DNA of 64,000 nucleotides from Metarhizobium sp017305935 (GCF_029601685.1 NZ_JARRIR010000008.1:287347-351346), one strand, 5' to 3'; counted from the first letter of the stretch, positions 9,308 to 17,597 are shown. Notes: generated by a model from the letters alone, not told the origin. Made by a program: numbers and translations.

Positions 9308-9507
9308 TTTCATCCCCGCAGTCTGATGGGAGTCACGGAACCGCAATCCACGTTTCCGAATCATGGGATCAGTCTAGGATACTCCAACGGGCGAAAAAAT
9401 CACTTTGAATCAATATTGAAGCGCGATGCACAGCTTATTGGCCGCCACTATTGCAGCCGAAACACAGGCGGCGCCGCGTAAAATACAAACCGGAGCCCCC
9501 TGGCTCT

Positions 9508-10176
9508 TCAGAAGACGAATTCCTTCGCCTTGCGGAAGCCCGGCAACGGCTTGACGGCGGTGTTGAAATAATAAGCCTCGGAAAAGGCGCCGCGCTCGCG
9601 GGTGACCACGACGGCGCGCGAAGCATTGCCATAGCCTTCGACGGCGACCAAGCGGCCACGCTCGGCAAGCTGGTCGAGCAGCGCGGACGGGATTTCCTCG
9701 ACCGCGCCGTTGACGAAGATCAGGTCGTAGGGCGCACCGGCGCGGTTGCCTTGCTCCAGATCGCCCCGCACGACGGAGACGTTGGCATAGCCGAGCGAAG
9801 CCAGCGTCTGCGCCGAATGGGCGGCCAGCGCCTCGTCGCTTTCCAACGCCACGACCGAACCGGCGACGAGCGAAAGAACGGCAGCCGCATAGCCTTCGGC
9901 ACTGCCGACAACGAGAACGCTATCGTCCCTGGTCACGCCGGCAAGTTGCAGCAGCTTGGCAAGCGGCGAAGCCTGCATCACGTAACGCGGCGGCTGGCCG
10001 GAAGCGGCCGGAAGCACTTCCATGTCGGTGTCGATATAGGCGAGCGGCTTCAGGCGATCGGGAACGAAAGCCTCGCGCGGAACCGACAGGAAGGCCGTCA
10101 AAATAGAGTGGGAGGTGACATCCGTCGTGCGGATCTGGTTGTCCACCATTTTGGTGCGTGCTGTCTCGAAATCCAT
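9508..10176 (-). CDS. protein-L-isoaspartate O-methyltransferase-like protein
   Basis: 222-aa class I SAM-dependent methyltransferase of the PCMT family, which repairs isoaspartyl residues or acts on related substrates. The N-terminus MVDNQIRTTDVT and PREAFVPD are typical. The SAM-binding stretch is VLVVGSAEGYAAAVLS, where the canonical GxGxG is weakened (GSAEG). The GxG change is characteristic of the divergent rhizobial paralogue usually annotated pcm, so true isoaspartate activity is uncertain. In S. meliloti and Agrobacterium, as I recall, tolC follows this gene; here popZ follows after a 200-bp gap. Confidence 0.85.
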   Translation of the reverse strand: MDFETARTKMVDNQIRTTDVTSHSILTAFLSVPREAFVPDRLKPLAYIDTDMEVLPAASGQPPRYVMQASPLAKLLQLAGVTRDDSVLVVGSAEGYAAAVLSLVAGSVVALESDEALAAHSAQTLASLGYANVSVVRGDLEQGNRAGAPYDLIFVNGAVEEIPSALLDQLAERGRLVAVEGYGNASRAVVVTRERGAFSEAYYFNTAVKPLPGFRKAKEFVF

Positions 10177-10301
10177 CTTTTCCTCGTCCGAGCCATTGAG
10201 ACCGGGTTATTCTGATCGTGTCTTAATTGCGGACTGCAAGGCTTTCAAGCGGGCTTGCGCGACATCGGGCCATTTGAGCGGAATTTGCCGCGGCAAAAAT
10301 G

Positions 10302-10331
10302 AAAAGGGCCGCGGCTTTGTGCCGCAGCCCT
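10302..10331 (-). terminator. terminator of the left tRNA-Asn gene
   Basis: A hairpin with 10-bp arms and one internal mismatch (10305-10315 with 10321-10331) is followed on the minus strand by TTTTC and a further T-rich stretch. It starts 8 bp past the tRNA 3' end. Confidence 0.7.
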
Positions 10332-10339
10332 CCGGAAAC

Positions 10340-10414
10340 TGGCTCCCCGGGCCGGATTCGAACCGGCGACCTGTCGATTAACAGTCGAATGCTCTACCGC
10401 TGAGCTACCAGGGA
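10340..10414 (-). tRNA. tRNA-Asn (GTT), copy 1
   Basis: 75-nt tRNA with encoded CCA. The acceptor TCCCTGG pairs with CCGGGGA (one G-T), the D-arm is AGCTCAGCGGTAGAGC, the anticodon loop reads CTGTTAA with GTT, and the T-arm is CCGGTTCGAATCCGG. It is identical over its length to the copy at 10569-10643. Confidence 0.96.
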
Positions 10415-10443
10415 TCATCCGCTCACCGCAGATGTGAGGCGGC

Positions 10444-10472
10444 TTCTACAAATGCTTTTCCGATTTGCCAAG
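10444..10472 (-). promoter_or_regulatory. promoter of tRNA-Asn copy 1
   Basis: On the minus strand, CTTGGC (10467-10472) is separated by 17 bp from GTAGAA (10444-10449). This is the same geometry as at the other tRNA genes in the window, about 30 bp upstream of the tRNA. Confidence 0.5.
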
Positions 10473-10530
10473 AGGCTTTTTTGGAAATTCACACGCCACT
10501 GCTTTTCGAAAGCAGTGTGCCAGAAAGCAA

Positions 10531-10560
10531 GGAAGGCCGCAACTTTCGTTGCAGCCTTCC
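10531..10560 (-). terminator. terminator of the right tRNA-Asn gene
   Basis: GGAAGGCCGCAAC pairs with GTTGCAGCCTTCC (one mismatch) around a TTTC loop, 9 bp beyond the tRNA 3' end. The following minus-strand bases TTGCTTTCT are only moderately T-rich. Confidence 0.6.
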
Positions 10561-10568
10561 TTTGAAAC

Positions 10569-10643
10569 TGGCTCCCCGGGCCGGATTCGAACCGGCGACC
10601 TGTCGATTAACAGTCGAATGCTCTACCGCTGAGCTACCAGGGA
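10569..10643 (-). tRNA. tRNA-Asn (GTT), copy 2
   Basis: 75-nt tRNA with encoded CCA and anticodon GTT, the same sequence as the copy at 10340-10414 and on the same strand. Each copy has its own promoter-like box and terminator-like hairpin, so they appear to be separate transcription units. Confidence 0.96.
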
Positions 10644-10672
10644 TCATCCGCTCGCCGCAGATGTGAGGCGGC

Positions 10673-10701
10673 TTCTACAAATGCTTTCCCGGTTTGCCAA
10701 G
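10673..10701 (-). promoter_or_regulatory. promoter of tRNA-Asn copy 2
   Basis: On the minus strand, CTTGGC (10696-10701), a 17-bp spacer and GTAGAA (10673-10678), conserved with the promoter of copy 1. Confidence 0.5.
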
Positions 10702-10810
10702 GGGGTATTTCAAAAAAAATGCGTTTCTCCATGTCTTATCTTGATTTCCCCTCGTCAATTCCCATTTCCGCTTTCGTAAGCACGTCCCCGGATGACAAGG
10801 ACAGGACACG

Positions 10811-11092
10811 TTGCCAGAAGCGAAACAGCAGAGCGGATTCGGTTTCGATGCCGCGACGGGCAAGCTGAGGCTGGGCAGATGGCGTATCGCCATGCCGCAA
10901 TCGCGCCCGGCTCGCATTGCCATCGGCGGCGGCCTGGTCTGCGGCGGCATTCTTGGTTTCCTGCCGATTCTCGGTTTTTGGATGGTGCCGCTCGGTGTTC
11001 TCGTGCTCTCCCAGGATATCGCCATCGCCCGCCGCCTGCGTCGCCGCTTCTCCGTCTGGTGGGCCCGCCGCCGCAACGGCGGAAATTCATGA
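10811..11092 (+). CDS. small predicted membrane protein
   Basis: 93 aa from TTG 10811, or 66 aa from ATG 10892 (MPQSRPARIAIGGG). A glycine- and proline-rich hydrophobic segment (GLVCGGILGFLPILGFWMVP, then LGVLVLSQD) is followed by a very basic tail (ARRLRRRFSVWWARRRNGG), so the C-terminus should be cytoplasmic. It resembles the short PGPGW-type putative transmembrane proteins of proteobacteria, but I cannot assign a function. AGGACAGG ahead of the TTG supports the longer form. It stands alone between tRNA genes. Confidence 0.6.
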   Translation: MPEAKQQSGFGFDAATGKLRLGRWRIAMPQSRPARIAIGGGLVCGGILGFLPILGFWMVPLGVLVLSQDIAIARRLRRRFSVWWARRRNGGNS

Positions 11093-11166
11093 CCCCGGCA
11101 AGGTGACGGCATCTCCTGTGGAAATCCGGATCCGCCGAGAAAAATCGCCCGAGCTGGAATAATCCG

Positions 11167-11195
11167 CTTGCGCTCTCACTGGATTCGTTCTAAAC
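11167..11195 (+). promoter_or_regulatory. promoter of tRNA-Cys
   Basis: CTTGCG (11167-11172), a 17-bp spacer and CTAAAC (11190-11195), close to the rhizobial sigma-70 pattern CTTGAC-N17-CTATAT and 31 bp before the tRNA 5' end. Confidence 0.6.
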
Positions 11196-11226
11196 GCCCG
11201 TCACCACACGCTTTTAAGCATCGGAT

Positions 11227-11300
11227 GGCCTCGTGGCGGAGTGGTGACGCAGAGGACTGCAAATCCTTGTACCCCGGTTCAATTCCGGGCGAGGCCTCCA
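11227..11300 (+). tRNA. tRNA-Cys (GCA)
   Basis: 74-nt tRNA with encoded CCA. The acceptor GGCCTCG pairs with CGAGGCC, the anticodon loop is CTGCAAA with GCA, and the T-arm is CCCGGTTCAATTCCGGG. Confidence 0.96.
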
Positions 11301-11367
11301 TCCCTTCCGATTTACAATCGCGATTTTTCGCGCGCGGCGCGACGCTGCAAGGCTTTCGCGGGAGTGC

Positions 11368-11398
11368 AAACGCCCGGGATTCAGGGAACCGGGCGTTT
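11368..11398. terminator. bidirectional terminator between tRNA-Cys and msrA
   Basis: A perfect 10-bp stem, AAACGCCCGG (11368-11377) with CCGGGCGTTT (11389-11398). The A/T ends of the stem allow use from both strands: by tRNA-Cys from the left and by msrA, whose stop codon is 18 bp away, from the right. Confidence 0.65.
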
Positions 11399-11415
11399 CA
11401 AGAGCTTTTCGAGAT

Positions 11416-11943
11416 TTATTCGGCGGCGCTCAGCTTGTCATTGCGTTTCGGCAGCTTCCAGTTCGGGCGCGGGAAGTGGCACGTGTAGCCGTTCGGGTAG
11501 CGCAGGAGGTAATCCTGATGCTCCGGCTCGGCCTCCCAGAAATCGGAGACGGCTTCGACTTCGGTCACCACTTTGCCTGGCCACAGGCCGGACGCATCCA
11601 CATCGGCGATCGTTTCTTCGGCGATGCGCTTCTGCTCGTCGTTCACATAATAGATGGCGGAGCGGTAGCTCGGCCCGCGATCGTTGCCCTGGCGATCCTT
11701 TGTCGTCGGATCGTGAATCTGGAAGAAGAATTCCAGGAGATCGCGGTAGCTGGTCTTGGCAGGATCATAGTTGATCTCGATCGCCTCGGCATGATTGCCG
11801 TGGTTACGATAAGTGGCGTTCGCCACATCGCCGCCGCTATAACCGACGCGGGTGGAGACGACACCCGGGAGACGGCGAATCAAATCCTGCATTCCCCAGA
11901 AGCACCCTCCGGCGAGAACCGCGCGTTCCGTCGCAATGCTCAT
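11416..11943 (-). CDS. msrA: peptide-methionine (S)-S-oxide reductase
   Basis: MsrA (175 aa) reduces the S-epimer of methionine sulfoxide in proteins, using thioredoxin. The catalytic cysteine is C14 in AVLAGGCFWGMQ. Other family motifs are TRVGYSGG, NHAEAIEINYDP, FFFQIHDPTT, NDRGPSYRSAIYY and EPEHQDYL. ATG 11943 (MSIATERAV) is selected because GGAGG lies 6 bases upstream; the longer frame (starting MRDVIPACI) has no family match. It ends at the shared terminator with tRNA-Cys and is probably monocistronic. Confidence 0.95.
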   Translation of the reverse strand: MSIATERAVLAGGCFWGMQDLIRRLPGVVSTRVGYSGGDVANATYRNHGNHAEAIEINYDPAKTSYRDLLEFFFQIHDPTTKDRQGNDRGPSYRSAIYYVNDEQKRIAEETIADVDASGLWPGKVVTEVEAVSDFWEAEPEHQDYLLRYPNGYTCHFPRPNWKLPKRNDKLSAAE

Positions 11944-12128
11944 GACATCCTCCATCTGGCTGGTTTGTCTGCCGCAAAGATGGGCGCGGACAGGCTCGAA
12001 ATCAATGCACGCCGGGATCACATCTCGCATGCCTGTTCGGAAAGAGGAATTTCCTGCCGGCCAGCCCTTTCCCGACTCCGCGCCTGCCCTATTTCACAAG
12101 TTATTCCAGCGACGGAACGGAGAAAGAC

Positions 12129-12305
12129 ATGACCCCGAAAAAGATTCGCGGGGCAGCGTGCACGCTTGCCCAGTTCGCGGCTCGATATGGCATGAAGGAA
12201 GACGAGGCGGCAGCCATCTACGAAAAATTCGGGCCTTCGAGCGTGGACCTCGAGATTCTCATGCGCGCCAAAGGCCGCGAGCCGGTCGCCGCCATGGCGG
12301 ATTGA
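12129..12305 (+). CDS. 58-aa hypothetical protein
   Basis: Short frame with a strong GGAGAAAG ribosome site just before ATG 12129. The product (MTPKKIRGAACTLAQFAARY onward) looks like one compact helical domain: a basic N-terminus, then GMKEDEAAAIYEKFGPSS and VDLEILMRAKGREP. It has no signal peptide or membrane segment. A hairpin follows 28 bp after the stop codon. I do not recognise the family. The coding-like composition and clean translation and termination signals argue that it is real. Confidence 0.6.
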   Translation: MTPKKIRGAACTLAQFAARYGMKEDEAAAIYEKFGPSSVDLEILMRAKGREPVAAMAD

Positions 12306-12332
12306 AACGTTTTTACCAATGTAACCGGGATG

Positions 12333-12364
12333 TGGCCGGATAGCATTCCGGCCATTGTTGCTTC
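12333..12364 (+). terminator. probable terminator of the 58-aa gene
   Basis: A perfect 8-bp stem, TGGCCGGA (12333-12340) with TCCGGCCA (12347-12354), has a 6-base loop and is followed by the T-rich TTGTTGCTTCTT. Confidence 0.55.
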
Positions 12365-12530
12365 TTCCCCTGGGAAACAAATTAAATCGATTAATAAAAT
12401 TCTTGCCCATTTCAAAGGAAAACAAACCGATAGTGCAAAAGGCCTAAAATTCTTCAGGTGAATTTAAATTTTCCGTGGAACACTTCTTTCATTTCCGCAT
12501 TTGACGTCCAACTGATTTATGGGGCCTATC

Positions 12531-12716
12531 ATGCAGCATGTGGAATTCGATGACGTCGTCACCAATACATTGATGGAAGTTCTGAGTGTGCGCGATTTCG
12601 CGAAGCGCTATCGGCTGACGGCGCAGGAGGAGGAGCGGCTGGTGTCACTGTTCGGCGGCTTCGCCACGCGTGCCGAACTGCTGGCAAACGCCCGACGCGC
12701 GCCGCTGTTCCGGTAA
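12531..12716 (+). CDS. 61-aa hypothetical protein
   Basis: Frame from ATG 12531 (MQHVEFDDVV) with GGGG 7 bases upstream; ATG 12519 is an in-frame alternative adding four residues. The middle (VRDFAKRYRLTAQEEERLVS, then LFGGFATRAELL) is helical, with a short helix-turn-helix feel but no classifiable domain. It is preceded by about 120 bp of AT-rich DNA (near 34 % GC by direct count over 12361-12480), unlike the surrounding sequence. Function unknown. Confidence 0.6.
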   Translation: MQHVEFDDVVTNTLMEVLSVRDFAKRYRLTAQEEERLVSLFGGFATRAELLANARRAPLFR

Positions 12717-12806
12717 AGGCTTTGTCCGCCCAGGGGCTTGGCAATCCCTTGAGGCGCCCTAACTGGCGAGAAAATTTCCGATTTCCCTGCCAGTCGAGAT
12801 TTTCCC

Positions 12807-14249
12807 TTGGCCTCTGCTCCTCCCATCCTCCTGTGGTTCCGCAAGGATCTGCGTCTCGACGACAATCTGGCCCTGACGGCGGCCGTCGAAACCGGCCGGC
12901 CGGTGATCCCTGTCTATATCCTCGACGAGTCCGATGCGACAATCGCACCGCTTGGCGCCGCCCAACGCTGGTGGCTGCATCATTCTTTGAAAAGCCTGCG
13001 AAAATCCCTGCGCGCCACCGGCAATGATCTCCTCCTGCGACGCGGCCCATCGGAAAAAATCCTGCAGGAACTGATCGACGCCACCGGCGCCGATACGATC
13101 TTCGCCAACCGCATCCATGAGCCGCAGCGGCTCGACCGGGAACGCGTCTTCGCGGAAGCGCAAAAACAACGCGGCCTGCGCTTCACCGCCTTTGCCGGGC
13201 AATTGCTGCACGATCCGCAGAGGCTGGCGACCGGCAGCGGCGGCGCCTTCCGGGTTTACACACCCTTCTGGAACGCCTTCCAGCGCCAGCACGAACCGCG
13301 CCCGCCGGTGGAGGCGCCTTCGTCGATCCCTGCTTTCCGTGCGCCGCCTGAGACGGACGATCTCGACGCCTGGAACTGCGTGCCTGCGAAACCGGACTGG
13401 GCCGCGCATTTTCCGCAAAGCTGGACGCCCGGCGAGGCCGCCGCCATCGATAAACTGGGACAGTTCCTCGATGGCCCATTGGACCGCTACAAGACGGATC
13501 GCGATTTTCCGGCGCGTCCGGCGACTTCACGTCTCTCCCCGCATCTGGCTCTCGGCGAAATCTCTCCCTTCCGTATCTGGGACGCCACGCGCGGCCTGGG
13601 CGATATCCCGCGCGAAGACCTGATCCATTTCCGCAAGGAACTGGTCTGGCGCGAATTCTGCCATCACCTGCTGTTCCATTTTCCCGATCTTGCCGAAAAA
13701 AACTGGAATGCGCGTTTCGACGCGCTGACCTGGCAGGAGGACTCCCGGCGCTTCCGGGCATGGACCCGCGGGATGACCGGCTATCCCATCGTCGATGCCG
13801 GCATGCGCCAGCTCTGGCGCGACGGCATCATGCACAACCGGGTGCGGATGATCGTCGGCTCCTTCCTCGTCAAGGATCTGCTGATCGACTGGCGACAGGG
13901 CGAACGCTGGTTCCGCGACACGCTGGTGGATGCCGACCCCGCCTCCAACCCCGCCAACTGGCAATGGGTGGCGGGCACCGGCGCCGATGCCTCGCCTTTC
14001 TTCCGGGTGTTCAACCCGATACTCCAAGGCGAGAAATTCGATGCATCGGGGGACTACGTGCGTAGCTTCGTGGCGGAAATCGCCGGCCTGCCGGACAAGT
14101 TCATCCACCGTCCTTTCGAAGCGCCGGCCGAGGTGCTGCGCAAGGCCGGCATCGAATTGGGCGTCACCTACCCTCGCCCGATCGTCGATCATGCGCAGGC
14201 GCGTCAACGGGCGCTGGGAGCCTATGAGGCAGTCAAACGGACAGCGTGA
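12807..14249 (+). CDS. phrB: deoxyribodipyrimidine photolyase
   Basis: Photolyase/cryptochrome family flavoprotein (480 aa) that uses blue light to reverse UV pyrimidine dimers. The N-terminal Rossmann-like antenna domain begins at once (PILLWFRKDLRLDDNLAL). The C-terminal FAD-binding domain shows RPATSRLSPHLALGEISPF, ELVWREFCHHLLFHFPDL, WTRGMTGYPIVDAGMRQL, the HNRVRM stretch and NPANWQWVAGTGADASPFFR. The only usable start is TTG 12807, because the conserved domain starts within seven residues of it. Class I CPD photolyase is most likely; a dimer or cryptochrome distinction needs alignment. Confidence 0.94.
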   Translation: MASAPPILLWFRKDLRLDDNLALTAAVETGRPVIPVYILDESDATIAPLGAAQRWWLHHSLKSLRKSLRATGNDLLLRRGPSEKILQELIDATGADTIFANRIHEPQRLDRERVFAEAQKQRGLRFTAFAGQLLHDPQRLATGSGGAFRVYTPFWNAFQRQHEPRPPVEAPSSIPAFRAPPETDDLDAWNCVPAKPDWAAHFPQSWTPGEAAAIDKLGQFLDGPLDRYKTDRDFPARPATSRLSPHLALGEISPFRIWDATRGLGDIPREDLIHFRKELVWREFCHHLLFHFPDLAEKNWNARFDALTWQEDSRRFRAWTRGMTGYPIVDAGMRQLWRDGIMHNRVRMIVGSFLVKDLLIDWRQGERWFRDTLVDADPASNPANWQWVAGTGADASPFFRVFNPILQGEKFDASGDYVRSFVAEIAGLPDKFIHRPFEAPAEVLRKAGIELGVTYPRPIVDHAQARQRALGAYEAVKRTA

Positions 14250-14384
14250 TCCGCGCCGGAAACAACAAAAGGGCGCTCGGAAAATACGGCAAAATTGTGT
14301 CAGATATAGCCTAAACCCTTGACGGCCATGAAGACCGTGCAATTATTAGCGCATATGAAGGCAATGACTGCTGGAGATTATTTC

Positions 14385-15644
14385 ATGACGAATTCGCCTG
14401 TCTGGGACTCGCTCGCCAGCAATGCCGAAAGCCTGTCTCCCGAAAACATTTCCCGCCTTCTCAAGGGCCTGCCGCTGAAGGCGCAGATGGTGATGCGCAA
14501 GTTGGCGCATCTGGAAAACGGTTCTCTCGCGCTGCAGCTTCCCGATGGCCGCCGGCTGCTGGTCAAGGGCAAGGCGGGCGGCCCGGCCGCAGCCATAAAG
14601 CTCAACAACTGGAACCTGCCGCAGCGGGCGCTGACCGGCGGCACGATCGGCGTCGCCGAAAGCTATATGGACGGCGACTGGGAAAGCCCGGACGCAGGCG
14701 CCTTCATGGAACTCTTCCTCGTCAACGAGAAGATGGGATCGAGCATTCCCAACGGCGCCAAGGGCCTGTTGCGGCTCATCGAGCGTTTCCGCCACTGGCG
14801 CAACGAGAACACCCGCGCCGGCTCGCGCCGCAACATCGCCGCCCATTACGATCTCGGCAACGAATTCTACAAGCAGTGGCTGGACCCGACGATGACCTAT
14901 TCGTCGGCGATCTATTCCACCGGCGCCGGCGACCTCACGGCAGCGCAGACCGCCAAGTATCGCAGCCTTGCGGAAAGCGCGGGCCTGCGCGCCGGCGATC
15001 ATGTGCTGGAAATCGGCTGCGGCTGGGGCGGTTTCGCCGAATTCGCCGCCCGCGAGGTCGGCTGCAAGGTCACAGGCCTGACGATCAGCCGCGAACAACT
15101 CGCCTATGCGCGGGAGCGCATGCACAAGGCGGGGCTCAACGAACGCGTCAATCTCAAATTCCAGGACTACCGCGACGAGACAGACACTTATGACGGTATC
15201 GTTTCCATCGAGATGTTCGAGGCGGTCGGCGAAAAATACTGGCCGACCTATTTCGCCAAGCTTGACCAATGTTTGAAGCCTGGCGGCCGGGCCGGCCTGC
15301 AGATCATCACCATCAAGCCGGAATCCTATCAGGAGTATCACGACAACCCGGATTTCATCCAGAAATACGTCTTCCCCGGCGGCATGCTGCCGACACGCGA
15401 GCATCTCGTCTCGCTCGGTCGCGCCGCCAATCTCGCCATGGTCAAGGATTTCGGCTTCGGGCTGGATTATGCCCGCACGCTGGGCGAATGGCGCGAGCGC
15501 TTCTGGTCGGTCTGGGACCGGGTGCGGCCGCTCGGTTTCGACGAGCGTTTCCGCCGGTTGTGGGAGTTCTACTTCTTCTACTGCGAAGCCGGTTTCCGCG
15601 CCCGCAACATCGATGTGCGGCAGGTGGTTTTCGCCAAGGGCTGA
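14385..15644 (+). CDS. cfa: cyclopropane-fatty-acyl-phospholipid synthase
   Basis: SAM-dependent enzyme (419 aa) that adds a methylene bridge across double bonds of membrane phospholipid acyl chains, a stationary-phase and acid-stress modification common in rhizobia. Motifs include NIAAHYDLGNEFYKQWLDPT, MTYSSAIY, SAM motif I LEIGCGWGGFAEFAA, GLTISREQLAYA, YDGIVSIEMFEAVGEKYW and the FYCEAGFRARNI C-terminus. ATG 14385 (MTNSPVWDSL) is preferred over earlier in-frame codons because GGAG is spaced 9 bases from it and the residues upstream look non-coding. Rhizobia often carry paralogues, so the copy number is unknown. Confidence 0.94.
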   Translation: MTNSPVWDSLASNAESLSPENISRLLKGLPLKAQMVMRKLAHLENGSLALQLPDGRRLLVKGKAGGPAAAIKLNNWNLPQRALTGGTIGVAESYMDGDWESPDAGAFMELFLVNEKMGSSIPNGAKGLLRLIERFRHWRNENTRAGSRRNIAAHYDLGNEFYKQWLDPTMTYSSAIYSTGAGDLTAAQTAKYRSLAESAGLRAGDHVLEIGCGWGGFAEFAAREVGCKVTGLTISREQLAYARERMHKAGLNERVNLKFQDYRDETDTYDGIVSIEMFEAVGEKYWPTYFAKLDQCLKPGGRAGLQIITIKPESYQEYHDNPDFIQKYVFPGGMLPTREHLVSLGRAANLAMVKDFGFGLDYARTLGEWRERFWSVWDRVRPLGFDERFRRLWEFYFFYCEAGFRARNIDVRQVVFAKG

Positions 15645-15779
15645 ACGCCGCCTCACACCATGACGAAAGATGAATTTTGCGGGCCGCCTTCCCGTGAAGG
15701 AACAGAATTTCTTGATCTATCGGCCTTGTGAACCGAAAACAGGGCACCTATCCTATTCCTCAACGAGAAGGCATGAGTC

Positions 15780-16817
15780 ATGGCGTTTCACCCGTCTGTC
15801 CTGGAAGCAATCGGCAATACGCCGCTGATTCGCTTGAACGGCGCATCGCAAGCGACAGGCTGCACCATTCTGGGCAAGGCGGAATTTCTCAATCCCGGCC
15901 AGTCGGTCAAGGATCGCGCGGCGCTGTTCATCATCCGCGATGCCGAGAAGAAGGGCTTGTTGCGCCCGGGCGGCGTGATCGTCGAGGGCACCGCCGGCAA
16001 TACCGGCATCGGCCTGACGCTGGTCGCCAAGGCGCTCGGCTATCGCACGGTGATCGTCATCCCGGAAACCCAGAGCCAGGAAAAGAAGGACGCGCTGCGC
16101 CTGCTCGGCGCCGAACTGGTCGAAGTGCCGGCCGTGCCCTACAAGAACCCGAACAACTACGTGAAGGTCTCCGGGCGCCTCGCCGAGCAACTGGCAAAGA
16201 CCGAGCCGAACGGCGCCATCTGGGCCAACCAGTTCGACAACGTCGCCAACCGTCAGGCTCATATCGATACTACCGCGCCGGAAATCTGGCGCGATACCGA
16301 TGGCAAGGTCGATGGCTTCGTCGCGTCCGTCGGCTCGGGCGGCACGCTGGCGGGTGTGGCGGCAGGCCTGCGCGGCTTCAGCGACAAGGTCAAGATCGCC
16401 ATTGCCGATCCTCTGGGGGCGGCGCTTTATGAATATTACAAGCATGGGGAGTTGAAGAGCGAGGGTTCTTCGATCACCGAAGGCATCGGCCAAGGCCGCA
16501 TCACGGCCAATCTCGAAGGCTTCACGCCCGATTACGCCTACCAGATCCCGGATGCGGAAGCGCTCGACGTCGTCTTCGACCTGGTGGAAAACGAGGGCCT
16601 CTGCCTCGGCGGCTCCAGCGGCATCAACATCGCCGGCGCCATTCGCCTGGCGCGCGATCTCGGCCCCGGCCACACCATCGTCACCATTCTCTGCGACTAC
16701 GGCAACCGCTACCAGTCGAAGATGTTCAACCCGGAATTCCTCTCCTCCAAGGGCCTGCCGGTGCCGGCCTGGATGGAGAAAAACCCCGATATTTCCATCC
16801 CTTACGAGGCTGCTTGA
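15780..16817 (+). CDS. cysK: cysteine synthase A (O-acetylserine sulfhydrylase)
   Basis: PLP fold-type II enzyme (345 aa) that makes L-cysteine from O-acetyl-L-serine and sulfide. The PLP lysine is K44 in NPGQSVKDRAAL. The substrate loop is EGTAGNTGIGL, the phosphate-binding loop VGSGGTLAG, and the C-terminal serine contact GGSSGINIAGA. It is followed after 6 bp by the alanyl-tRNA editing gene and then mercaptopyruvate sulfurtransferase, which looks like one transcription unit touching cysteine and sulfur metabolism. The family also contains cystathionine beta-synthase-like paralogues; the length fits CysK. Confidence 0.92.
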   Translation: MAFHPSVLEAIGNTPLIRLNGASQATGCTILGKAEFLNPGQSVKDRAALFIIRDAEKKGLLRPGGVIVEGTAGNTGIGLTLVAKALGYRTVIVIPETQSQEKKDALRLLGAELVEVPAVPYKNPNNYVKVSGRLAEQLAKTEPNGAIWANQFDNVANRQAHIDTTAPEIWRDTDGKVDGFVASVGSGGTLAGVAAGLRGFSDKVKIAIADPLGAALYEYYKHGELKSEGSSITEGIGQGRITANLEGFTPDYAYQIPDAEALDVVFDLVENEGLCLGGSSGINIAGAIRLARDLGPGHTIVTILCDYGNRYQSKMFNPEFLSSKGLPVPAWMEKNPDISIPYEAA

Positions 16818-16823
16818 ACTCCG

Positions 16824-17561
16824 ATGCCTGTGAATGCGCTGTTCCGTGACGATTTCTATCTTTCCACCTGCGAAGCCACGGTAACAGCGGTTCACGAGGA
16901 CGGCGGCATCGAGTTAGACCAGACCTGCTTTTACGCCACCTCCGGCGGCCAGCCGGGGGATAGCGGCTTTCTGGAGCGCGAGGACGGCTCGCGCATCCTG
17001 CTCGGCCCGGCGAAAACCGGCGCCACCAAGGACGTCATCATCCATGTGCCGCTTGAAGGACAGCCCTTGCCTTCTGTCGGCGAAAAGCTGGTGCTGCATA
17101 TCGACTGGCAACGCCGCTACAAGCTGATGCGCATGCACACTGCCTGCCATATCCTTTCCGTCGTCTGCCCCTATCCGATCACGGGCGCGGCCGTCGGCGA
17201 GGAGGAAAGCCGCGTCGATATCGACATGGGCGAACTGGCCGACAAGGACGTGGTGACCGCGAAGATGATGGAACTGGTGACCCAGAACCATCCCGTCTAC
17301 GTGCAATGGATCACCGACGAGGAACTGGCGGCCAATCCCGGCATCGTCAAATCGAAGAATGTCCGCCCGCCGGTCGGGCTCGGCCGTGTCAGCCTCGTCT
17401 GCATCGGTGAGAACGCCGCCATCGACAGCCAGCCCTGCGGCGGCACGCATGTTTCCGAGACGCAGGAAGTCGGCCCGATCTACATCTCGAAGATCGAGAA
17501 GAAGGGCAAGGAAAACAGGCGCTTCCGCATTCGTTTCGGAACGCCGGACGCCGTGGCCTGA
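16824..17561 (+). CDS. stand-alone alanyl-tRNA editing protein (AlaX type)
   Basis: 245-aa homologue of the AlaRS editing domain, acting in trans to hydrolyse mischarged Ser- or Gly-tRNA-Ala. It has the N-terminal beta-barrel-like region (TCFYATSGGQPGDSGFLE) and the full zinc set: H105 and H109 in RMHTACHIL, C205 and H209 in PCGGTHVSE. The conserved second-shell region is intact, so it should be active. It starts 6 bp after cysK and 36 bp before the sulfurtransferase, consistent with co-transcription. AlaX-M versus AlaX-L class cannot be settled by eye; the length suggests the medium class. Confidence 0.9.
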   Translation: MPVNALFRDDFYLSTCEATVTAVHEDGGIELDQTCFYATSGGQPGDSGFLEREDGSRILLGPAKTGATKDVIIHVPLEGQPLPSVGEKLVLHIDWQRRYKLMRMHTACHILSVVCPYPITGAAVGEEESRVDIDMGELADKDVVTAKMMELVTQNHPVYVQWITDEELAANPGIVKSKNVRPPVGLGRVSLVCIGENAAIDSQPCGGTHVSETQEVGPIYISKIEKKGKENRRFRIRFGTPDAVA

Positions 17562-17597
17562 GCCAAAAGCACATACGATAAAGCAGGAGTCCTTTTG

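Larger units (their letters stand above)
10340..10701 (-). repeat. tandem duplication of the tRNA-Asn gene with its promoter
   Basis: The segments 10340-10472 and 10569-10701 (offset 229 bp) carry the same tRNA gene and nearly identical upstream leader and promoter. The terminators between and after the copies have diverged in sequence but keep the same hairpin design. Confidence 0.85.
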
